This document shows, piece after piece, positions 38,178 to 47,100 of a stretch of 64,000 nucleotides of DNA. Each line of letters starts with the position of its first letter. Position 1 is the stretch's first letter. A program made the translations under genes and the position numbers. Source of the DNA: Pseudomonadota bacterium (lineage in GTDB: Bacteria > Myxococcota_A > UBA796 > SXON01). The stretch spans positions 18,900 through 82,899 of the forward strand of contig SXON01000056.1 in NCBI GenBank assembly GCA_005778355.1. Direction: 5' to 3'. Under the pieces are notes generated by a model. That model did no database searches. It was not told the DNA's origin and saw only the letters and a list, made by a program, of their open reading frames with translations.

Positions 38178-38217
38178 CGCTTGCGGGCGTGTTAGGCGCG
38201 GCACCCCAGGAGTCCCG

Positions 38218-39291
38218 ATGTCGCTGCTGATCGCCTTGTTCGCCGCTTGTTCGCAGGATGGCGCGGAGCGCACGACGCTCGTGGCGCCCGGCGCCCCGCC
38301 CGCCGCCCTGGTGGCGCCCGCCTGGGCCGCCGAGGGCATGGACGTCGTGGCCTACTGGCAGGGTGGGCAGCTGTCCTACGACGACGTGACCGGCCCCATG
38401 AAGCCGCAGCTCAACCAGATGCTCGCCGAGTACATGATGGGTCGCTACGACGCCGAGTACCAGGCCGTGCAGTCGGCGATGGACGAGAAGATTCTGGAGG
38501 CCGAGGCCAAGGAACAGAAGCTCGCCGCCGTGGAGGAGCTCCTCAAGAAAGAAGTGAGCGACAAGGTGGCAAAGGCCACCGAGCCCGAAATCGACGAGGC
38601 CTACCAGATGCTGCAGCGCAAGCTGCGCGGGCAGTCCAAGGAAGAGGCGCGCCCCACGCTGGAAGCCGCCGTGGGCCAGAAGAAGGCCGGCGAGCGCTAC
38701 ATGGCCTACATCGAGGAACTTCGCACCAAGTACCAGGCCACTGTGCAGCTACCCTTCCCCGACGTGCCGCGGATCGACGTGTCGGTCGACGACGACCCCA
38801 CCGTGGGCCCGGCCGACGCCCCGATCACCATCATCCAGTTCGCCGAGTACCAGTGCCCCTACTGTGGCAAGGCGAGGGAGTCGCTCGACCGCGTGGAGAA
38901 GCAGTACGAGGGCAAGGTTCGCCTCGTCTTCCGCGACTTCCCCCTGGACTTCCACCCGCGCGCGGTGCCGGCCGCCGTGGCCGCGAACTGCGCGGGCAAG
39001 CAGGACAAGTACTGGCCGGTCCACAACGCCATCATGAAAGACCAGCAGTCGCTGGCCGACGCCGACCTCCTCGCCATCGCCAAGACCGCGGGTGTCGACA
39101 TCGCGAGCTGGGAGGAGTGCCGGAAAGACCCGGCGATGGAGGCCGAGGTGGCCAAAGACCTCGACGACGGTCGCAAGGCCGGCGTGTCGGGAACCCCGGC
39201 CTTCTTCATCAACGGCATCTTCATCAACGGGGCCCAGCCCTTCGAGAAGTTCAAGGCCATCATCGACGCGGAGCTCAAGAGGAAGGGATGA
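38218..39291 (+). CDS. DsbA-family (thioredoxin_4) lipoprotein
   Basis: A 357-aa lipoprotein (MSLLIALFAACSQDG, lipobox FAAC). Residues about 60-165 are charged helices resembling the SurA N-terminal/linker region (EKILEAEAKEQKLAAVEELL, EPEIDEAYQML). From about 185 a DsbA-like domain follows: DDDPTVGPADAPITIIQFAE, active site YQCPYCGKA, FRDFPLDFHPRA, and cis-proline GVSGTPAFFINGIF. Probably a periplasmic disulfide oxidase or isomerase tethered to a membrane. An AGGAG site precedes ATG 38218. The stop overlaps the pheS start (ATGA), an odd coupling to an aminoacyl-tRNA synthetase gene. A GTTAGGCGCGGC motif lies 27 bp upstream. Confidence 0.9.
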   Translation: MSLLIALFAACSQDGAERTTLVAPGAPPAALVAPAWAAEGMDVVAYWQGGQLSYDDVTGPMKPQLNQMLAEYMMGRYDAEYQAVQSAMDEKILEAEAKEQKLAAVEELLKKEVSDKVAKATEPEIDEAYQMLQRKLRGQSKEEARPTLEAAVGQKKAGERYMAYIEELRTKYQATVQLPFPDVPRIDVSVDDDPTVGPADAPITIIQFAEYQCPYCGKARESLDRVEKQYEGKVRLVFRDFPLDFHPRAVPAAVAANCAGKQDKYWPVHNAIMKDQQSLADADLLAIAKTAGVDIASWEECRKDPAMEAEVAKDLDDGRKAGVSGTPAFFINGIFINGAQPFEKFKAIIDAELKRKG

Positions 39292-40295
39292 TCGACAGCG
39301 CGCAGATCGCGGCCGTGATCGAGGCCGCCGAGAGTCTCGCGGCGCTCGAGGAGGCGCGCGTGCGTCTCCTCGGCAAGAAGGGCGAGATCTCGAGCTTGAT
39401 GAAGGAGATCGGCGCGATGGCTCCGGCTGATCGTGCCACGTTCGGCCAGAAGGTCAACGCCCTGCGCGACGAGGCGCAGTCGCGACTCGACGCCCGCAAG
39501 GCGATCCTGGAGACCCGCGCCGAGGAGGAGCGCCTCGCCGCCGGCTGGATCGACGTGACGGCGCCGAACCCCGCGTCGCGACACATCGGGCGTTTCCACC
39601 CGATCACGCTGCTCCTGGAGGAGGTGATCGACCACTTCACCGGGCTCGGTTTCTCCGTGGCTTCAGGTCCGGAGATCGAGGACGAGTTCCACAACTTCGA
39701 CGCCCTCAACATCCCGAAGGACCACCCCGCCCGCGACGTGTGGGACACCTTCTACACCACTGAGCGCGAGATCCCGCGCACCCATACATCAAGCGTGCAG
39801 ATCCGCACCTTGATGTCCCAGAAGCCGCCGCTGCGCATCATCGCGCCAGGCCGCGTCTTCCGCAACGAGACCATTGACGCCACCCACCACGCGAGCTTCA
39901 ACCAGGTGGAGGGGCTCCTGGTCGACAAGCACGTGTCCGTCGCGCATCTGAAGCACACGCTGGAAACGCTGGTCGCGAAGATCATGGGACGCCCCGTCCC
40001 GGTGCGCTTCCGTCCCGCGTTCTACCCCTTCGTGGAACCCGGCCTCGATCTCGACGCGCAGTGTGTCTTCTGCGAAGGGCGCGGCTGCTCGGTCTGCAAG
40101 CACCAGGGCTGGATCGAGCTCATTCCCGGGGGGCTCGTGCACCCGCGGGTGTTCGAGTTCTGCGGCCTCGATCCACACGAGTGGCAAGGTTTCGCGTTTG
40201 GGATGGGCTTCGACCGCATGGTGATGATGCGGTATGGGATCGATGACATTCGGCGGCTGTACGACGGGAAGTTGCAGTTGGTCAGGCAGTTCTAG
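39288..40295 (+). CDS. pheS: Phenylalanyl-tRNA synthetase alpha subunit
   Basis: The 335-aa catalytic subunit of PheRS. An N-terminal coiled coil (to about 85) is followed by the class II core: HPITLLLEEVIDHFTGLGF, motif 2 RVFRNETIDATHHASFNQVE, the Phe pocket near PAFYPFVEPG, and motif 3 FAFGMGFDRMVMMRYGIDDI. A CVFCEGRGCSVC cluster occurs at the usual place for the family. ATG at 39288 overlaps the stop of the DsbA-like gene (ATGA). pheT is 11.6 kb away on the opposite strand. The RHS remnant begins about 11 bp after the stop. Confidence 0.96.
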   Translation: MIDSAQIAAVIEAAESLAALEEARVRLLGKKGEISSLMKEIGAMAPADRATFGQKVNALRDEAQSRLDARKAILETRAEEERLAAGWIDVTAPNPASRHIGRFHPITLLLEEVIDHFTGLGFSVASGPEIEDEFHNFDALNIPKDHPARDVWDTFYTTEREIPRTHTSSVQIRTLMSQKPPLRIIAPGRVFRNETIDATHHASFNQVEGLLVDKHVSVAHLKHTLETLVAKIMGRPVPVRFRPAFYPFVEPGLDLDAQCVFCEGRGCSVCKHQGWIELIPGGLVHPRVFEFCGLDPHEWQGFAFGMGFDRMVMMRYGIDDIRRLYDGKLQLVRQF

Positions 40296-40306
40296 CGGCG
40301 GGTTTC

Positions 40307-40622
40307 GCGTTGTAGGCCAGCGCGACGCCGTCTACCGAGGCGAGCACGTTGCCGGTGCCGATACCGTACGACGTCGACGTCGTGACCGGGCTGCCGCGGC
40401 CGTCGTCCACCACCTCCACGCGCGACGTGCGGTTGCCGCCGAGGTCGTAGCCGTAGCTGACCGTCGTGGTGCCGCCCGACGAGGCGCGGGCCTCCTCGGC
40501 GAGCCAGCCCGGCTCCCGAGGCCGATGCTCGAAGCGCGGTAGCTCACGCGGTCGAGTTGGTCCCACTCGGGATCGATGCTGGCGCCCTCCACGAGCAGGA
40601 TCGACTCGGGAAGGCCCATCGA
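40307..40622 (-). pseudogene. Degraded RHS-core fragment (duplicate of the adjacent RHS gene)
   Basis: This stretch is closely similar to 43073-43495 of the large RHS gene. Read on the minus strand it gives MGLPESILL...EWDQLDRVSYRAS, then after a deletion of about 110 bp EPGWLAEEARASSGGTTTVS and the YD-repeat segment ending LASVDGVALAYNA. The first and second parts are in different frames, and the second stops just inside the pheS end. There is no start or toxin tip, so it is an orphan remnant of RHS recombination. This accounts for the 350 bp between pheS and the immunity gene. Confidence 0.85.
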
Positions 40623-40646
40623 GGCTCGCGAGGCAGGCCGCCAGCG

Positions 40647-41129
40647 CTACTCCTCAGGCGCGAGCGGGATGCCGAGCGCCTTCGAAATCTTGTCGTCGAT
40701 GGTTCGGAAGCTCTCGAGGCCCCAAGAGCCGACGGGCTCCACGGGGCCAGGAAGGCGAGTCCCGTCTTCCGTGAAGTACTGCTTCGGGTTCGTCCAGGTC
40801 CTCGCGAAGCAGTGGACCTTCAGGGTGTCCTCCTTCAATAGCGTTCGGTTTTCCAAGAACTCGAAGTAGCCCTTCGACCAGGGAAGCTTGTTGGTCATCA
40901 TCGGCGGCACCAGGAGGCACGAGGGTGACAGCGCCGGGATGAGCCGCTTGTCGTCAGAGCGTGACCCATACACGTAGATGAGCAGAGCCCCACCAACGCC
41001 CAGCGGGTTCGCGTCGGCGGAAACCACCCGCCCGAACAGGTAGCGGCCATCAGGAGGGAGCATCGCGAACACGTCCCCGACCTCCGGTGCTCGTCGTGAC
41101 TTCTGCAGTACTCGGAGGTTCATGGTCAT
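40647..41129 (-). CDS. Putative immunity protein (Imm26-like) for the RHS toxin
   Basis: A 160-aa cytoplasmic protein. The segment PEVGDVFAMLPPDGRYLFGR resembles the opening of Imm26-type immunity proteins, and LLIYVYGSRSDD follows as the next strand. ATG at 41129 overlaps the RHS stop as ATGA, so the pair is translationally coupled, the usual layout for effector and immunity genes. The family assignment is from memory of the motif; the immunity role is well supported by position. The other in-frame starts (41150, 41123) fit the coupling less well. Confidence 0.75.
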   Translation of the reverse strand: MTMNLRVLQKSRRAPEVGDVFAMLPPDGRYLFGRVVSADANPLGVGGALLIYVYGSRSDDKRLIPALSPSCLLVPPMMTNKLPWSKGYFEFLENRTLLKEDTLKVHCFARTWTNPKQYFTEDGTRLPGPVEPVGSWGLESFRTIDDKISKALGIPLAPEE

Positions 41130-44100
41130 AGCCCTTGTGTCTTCAGCCACGCCTCACCCCAGTCCACCGCCTGCCGATAGTAGGGGTGGCTCGCACTGAT
41201 GCTGTTGCGGATATTCTCGAAGCCCGCATGTCGCTCGATGAGCGCCTGCTCGATGGCTCGCGCCTCGCCTCGGGTGAGCGGTGACGCAGTGAGTTTGTCC
41301 AGCACAAACCTCGCACCGTGCTCCACTTGGCGACGCGGAACATTGTTCGTGATCCCGACATAGACGGCCTCGCCGTCACGTATGCCCAGGTAGACATGCG
41401 TGGTCGCTTCGCCCCCCCGCAGCGCCAGGGGCAGTTCGGGCACACCCGCGGACGCCACCACCCTCGCGAGCCCCTCGGTCACGGGCTCGACCGTCGTCTC
41501 CACGACCCGCCCGCCCGCGGCGGCGCCCTTGAACACCGCCTCGCCCGTCAGCACCTCGATGGCGACGCCCACGACGCCGCCAGTCACGATGGCAGCGGAG
41601 GAGACCGAGTCGCCCGCGCTCGGGTCGCCCTGTACCGCCGCCTCGGCCATGCCGTCGGCCAGGTCCTGGACGGCGGCGGAAACGGCGTGGTCAGGACCGG
41701 CGAGGAGCACGCTCGGGTTCGACGAGCTCGCCCACCCGAGGAACTCCAGCCCCTGGATGGACGACGCGGCCGAGCCCATCAACCCGGCACCAAGGCCCGC
41801 ACTCCCCGCCGAGGCCCTCCCGTCTCCGAGCCCGGCAACGGGCCCGTTCCGCATCATGAACTCCGTGGCCTGCCTCGCGAGCACTCGTCGCGACGCGGAG
41901 TAGTCGGCCGCGCGGAACCAGCCGGACACTTGCGACATCAGCCGGGGCGACACCCAGCCGTCGCCCTCGCCCCCGTCCTCGTCCTCTCCGCCTGCGGTCT
42001 CCGAGCGCGCCCAGGGGAAGCGACGCAGACCGAAGTCCATCCACTCAAGCACGTGTCCGAAGTCGAAGACACCCGCTTCCCCTCCACCCAGTGGCCCGCG
42101 CCCAGCGCCGCGCGACACCCGGAAGACAGCGCTCGTCCCTTCCCCGCCGAAACCCGCCGAGGCCTCCGAAGGGAGGCTGTCGCCCCGGCTCGCGATGTAC
42201 ACCATCTGCTCGATGCTCTCGGCCTCCATGAACGACGCCGACTCGGCCGCCATCTCGGCGTCGGCGGCCCGGCCGAGGAAGGGCCGGCTGTCCCAGCCTG
42301 GCCTCGACACCGTGAAGCCCGCCATGTACTCGCGGAGGCCCCGGTGGAACTCCGCCCGGGCGAGGAACTCGTCCATCGCCTCCTGCGCGCCCGAGGGCCG
42401 TGCAAGGCCGGCGAACTGCAGGTTGAGCGCCCCGTCCATGCCGCCGGGGCCGCAGCTCGTCCCCGTCACGCACGCCGTGAGCCCCGAGGGATCCACAAAC
42501 CCGACGGGGTCGTTCCCGGCGTAGCTGTAGAGGTGATCTCCCCCGGCGAGGCCCAGCGGGTCGGGCGAGGCGAAGCGGCCCAGCTCCGCGTCGTACAGGC
42601 GATGCCGGGGCAGCTGGTAGCCAGTCCCCTCCAGGATCTCGAGCCCCGCGTAGGCGCGCCGCTCGGTGGAGCCGGCGGCGGCCACCGCCCGCTCGCCGAA
42701 GGCCACGGGCTCGCCGAGGAGCGCGTCGCCGTCGAGCAGCAGCGAGCCGTTCCTGTCCGTCGCCATCGCGCGGAAGCTCGACCCGGCGACCACCCGGCCC
42801 ACGTCGATGCCGTCGACGCCCGCGTAGAGCACGCCCACGCCGAGCTCGTCCACCCCGGCCACCGGGCCACCGCCAAGGGTCGGCCCCCAGGCCACCAGCC
42901 GCGCGCCGGGCGTGCCGGGGTCGGCGTCGGGATCCACCGTCACCGGCCGGCCCCAGGCGTCGCGCGTCACCTCGTGCACCACCTGGCCCGTCGCCAGCCG
43001 CAGGCCCCACTCGGCGCCGTCGGCGTCGCGCAACAGCGACTGGCCGCGGTGGTCCAGCTCCAGCTCGCCGTGCGCGTTGTAGGCCAGCGCGACGCCGTCC
43101 ACCGAGGCGAGCACGTTGCCGGTGCCCATGCCGTACCACGTGGACGTCGTGACCGGGCTGCCGCTGCCGTCGTCCACCACCTCCACGCGCGACGTGCGGT
43201 TGCCGCCGAGGTCGTAGCCGTAGCTGACCGTCGTGGTGCCGCCCGACGAGGCGCGGGCCTCCTCGGCGAGCCAGCCCGGCTCGTCGTAGGCGTAGTCGAT
43301 CGTCTCGACCAGCGCGCCGTTCGACCACGCCTCCTGGTAGTCCGCGCGCCCGCGCTCGTCGTACACGTGGGCCCGCGCCGCCGTGCCCCCGAGGCCGTTG
43401 CTCGCCGCGCGGTAGGTCACGCGGCCGAGTTGGTCCCACTCCGTGTCGATGCGGGCACCACCCGCGAGCAGGATCGACTCCGGGCGGCCCATCGCGTCGC
43501 GCGACGCGACCGTGGCCACCGTGCCGGCCGACCCGTTCACCGAGTTCACGAGCCCCGTCGACGGGTCGCGCGCGTAGCCGAGCGAGCCCGCCCACGAGGC
43601 GGTGACGCCCGAGAGCGCGCCGTTGCCCTCGTAGCTCCACTGGATGTTGCCCACGAGCCCGCCCGCGGTCTCGATGGCCTGCCACCACGGGCGACCCATC
43701 GGGTCGGTGCCGGAGAGGTGTCGCGACTGGAGCGTGCCCCCCACCCAGCGCTCCGCCGAGCCGGGGGTGCCGTAGGCGTCCCAGTCGCCGAACTGCCGGT
43801 ACACCGTGTCGGGGTTCCCCGCCTCGGTGGCCTCTTCCTCCTCGAGCCAGAGGCCCCGGTAGTACCCGCGCGCGTACTCGCGGTACTCGGTGGCGTCGCC
43901 GCTCCTGAGGTACTCCACGCGAGGGAAGTCAGCCGCGTAGCCATACTCCCACGTGGTCACCCCGGCGTGCATCTCCGTGGCGAGGGTACCGTCGGCGTCG
44001 TACGCCCAGGTGACGGTGTCGAGGTAGCCCTGGCGCGACTGGACGCGGCCCTCGGGCGTGTAGCTGTACGCGAAGCCGTGAACCGTCCACGGGTCGAACG

Positions 44101-47100
44101 TGCCGCCGTCGGCGCAGGCCGGGTCGTCGCTCGGGCCGCAGCGCGCGGAGAGGCGACCGAGGTCGTCGTACGCGTAGGCCTCCCGGGCGAGCACGGCGCC
44201 GGTGGCGTCGAGGTAGTCCACCTCGCGGAGCTGGCTCCCCGCGTACACGTTCCGCGTCTCGTTGCCCTCGGGATCCAGTGCGCTGACCACGCGGCCCTGG
44301 AAGTCGGTGTACGCGTCCCACTGGCCACCGTCGGGCTCCGTGCGGGAGGCGAGGTCGTCCAGCCCGGAGGTGGCGGCCAGCGCGTAGCTACAGGTGACGA
44401 CGCCCTTGCCGGGGAGCGACTCGGACAGCGCTCGGCCGAGGTCGTCGTAGGTCCACTCCGACACGAGCGAGGAGCCGTCGGTGTAGGTCGCGACCTTGCC
44501 CGAGGGGTAGTAGCTCCAGCTCTCGCTGCTGCCGTCGGGGCGGCTGGTGGACTCGAGCCAGCCGAGGGCGTTGTAGGCGTGGCTCGTCGTCCACGGGCCT
44601 CGCGTCTCGCTCGCGACGAGGTCGTTGTCGCTGTACGTCCACTGCAGGCTCAGCGCACACTCGGGGGCCCCGCCGGCCTCGTAGCCAACGCAAGCGCCGT
44701 CGCGACGACCGAGGGTGTCGTAGCCGTAGGCGGTGGTCACGCCGCCGGTCGTCTCGACGTCCACGCGGCCGTCGTCCCGGTAGCTGCGCTCCCTCAGGGT
44801 GAAGCTGCCGCGTGTCGTGGACAGTGGGCTGCCGTCCCAGGCGTACGTGTGCTCGGTGACAACGTCGTCGCGGTCTCGCGCCCACACGACCGCGCCGGTG
44901 GCGTCGTGCTCCAGCCACGAGGAGATGCCCTCGGCGTCGACCACCTCGATGGCTCGGTCGGCGGCGTCGTAGGCGTAGCTCGTGGTGATGCCGTCTACGC
45001 TCGTGGTGGCGGTCAGCCGGCCTCGGCCGTCGCGCTGCCAGGACTCTCCCGTCCCATCGGGGTACATCGTGGCGATCGCCCGCCCCGTGCCGTCGAGCCA
45101 CGCGGTGGTCACCCGGCCGCTCGCGTCGACGTGGAGCTCGAGCGCCGCGCCGGTGGCGCTGTCGTAGGGGAGGCGGCTCCAGGCGTCCGTCGTGAGCGCG
45201 CTCATGGTCGGCCCATCGACGGTGACCGAGGCCGGGCGCCCCACCGCGTCGTAGTCGGTGTCGCGCGTGGTGCCATCGGGCAGGGTCGCGACATCCACCC
45301 GGTCGAGCGCGTCGTAGGTCCACGACCAGGTGGGGACGAGCGCGCCCGTCGCGGTGACGATGGCCGGGCCGCTGCGCGCGAGGGGACGGCCGAGCCCGTC
45401 GTAGGTGGTCGTCCACGCCTCCGAGGCGGCGTCGGTTTCCACGAGCACGCGGCCGAGCGCGTCGAACTCGCGGCCCCCGCGGAAGACCCCTTCGCACCAG
45501 GTCGCGCTGCTCGTCGTGTCAGACTCGGTGGTGCACTCGATGCCCTCCGGCCCTTCCACGGTGTACTCGCCCACGGTGTAGTCGCGCGTCGTGCGCGCGT
45601 ACCGCGGGGTGCTGTCAGGCGCGGGCACGTCGATGAAGCGCGTCCGTCCGAGCTCGTCCGACCAGGTCCAGGTGCCCACCACCGGGTCGCCCTCGTGGTA
45701 CGGCATGGAGGCGAAGCGGGGCGAGCCATCCTGCGCCCAGGCCCGGAGGTTGTAGATCGGGGCGACGCTGGCGCTCGTCGTGGTGTTGCAGGAGTGTCGC
45801 GACAACACGTCGCTGACCGACGATGAGCCCGCGCCGCCGTCTTCGCAGCGCACCGTGGCGAACTCCCGGCCCCAGGGATCGAGGTACAAGAGCGTGAGCC
45901 CGCCCTCGCCGTCGACCACCCCGGCGCGGGGCTCGAGGTAGCTGGCGCGGTCGTCAACGACGTCGAGCGTGTCGTCGCGGTACCAGGCCTCGGTCGCGGC
46001 TTCGGAGCCCGCGCCCGCGTCGAGCGTCGACGTGAGGAGGCGGCCGTAGGCGTCGTAGGTCCACGAGCCAGTCGCGCCCTCGAACGCCCACGTCGAGCGA
46101 CGGCAGCCGGCGTCGTGGCTGGTGGACTCGGTGCGCGCGGCCGCATCGACCCGGCTCTCCACCAGCCCGCAAGCGTCGGTGCTGTAGGACGTGCGGTTGA
46201 GGAGCGCGTCGGTGGTGGAGAGGACCGTCCCGTTGGTGGCCAGCGTCGTCGATTCCTGTCGCGACAGGTAGCCACCGGCGCCGTCGCTGGCGGCCTCGTC
46301 CACCTGCTGCGGGGTCTCGAAGCCCGCGAGGTCGGAGAACACCGCCGTGCGCACCCAGGTCCAGTCCTCGACGAAGAGGGTGGAGCCCGCCAGACGGTCG
46401 CCCGAGTCGTAGGCGTGCACCGTGATGGTGCCGTCCGTCGCGACCGAAGGATCGCGCCAGTCGAGGGCCGTGCTCAGCCGCTGGTTGTTCCCGTGCTGCC
46501 AGGCCCGCGTTAGCGTGCGCGTGGTCGTGGTGGGCCCGCCCGTGTCGAGTGGCAATGTGGGCGTGGACGGCTCGATCACCATCGAAGGGAGCGCCCCCTC
46601 GATTGCGGCAAAGGCGCCGGAGAAACCGGGTGCGGGACCGGGAGGCAGGGCTGGCGGCGCCGTGCCCATCCCGGATGCCGGCAACACCGGCCCCACGGCC
46701 GGAGGCGGGCTCACCCCGCCGCGCGGACCGGGCCCCGCCCAGTCGCAACCGCCCGCCGTGGCGCAGTCGTAGGGGATGCCGCCGGGATCGTAGGTGGGGT
46801 CGCCACCGAGGCTCCAGGCGCTCGCCTGCACGCCGGACGACACCGCGCTGCCGAGGCTGCCCCGAGTCCAGCCCATCACGTCCTGATAGCGCCCGTCGGT
46901 CGCGACCGCGCCCGAGGCCCCTTCCTCCTCGCAGGCCGCGACCAGCTCCTCCACGCCCGTCGACTGCAGGGCCGGGGAGCCCCAGCCACCGCCGACCTCC
47001 ACGCGGCACTCGTGTGCGAGCGGGTTCCAGAAGGGCGCCTCGAGGTCCCAGCTCTGCGTGTTCCAGGCCTCGGCCGCGTAGCGGTAGTGCACCAGGGCGG

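Noticed and set aside
41318..45826. 1502-codon open frame on the plus strand opposite the RHS gene
   Set aside because: It is an exact antisense shadow of the RHS coding frame, caused by high GC at third positions. No domain, signal or ribosome binding site is seen.
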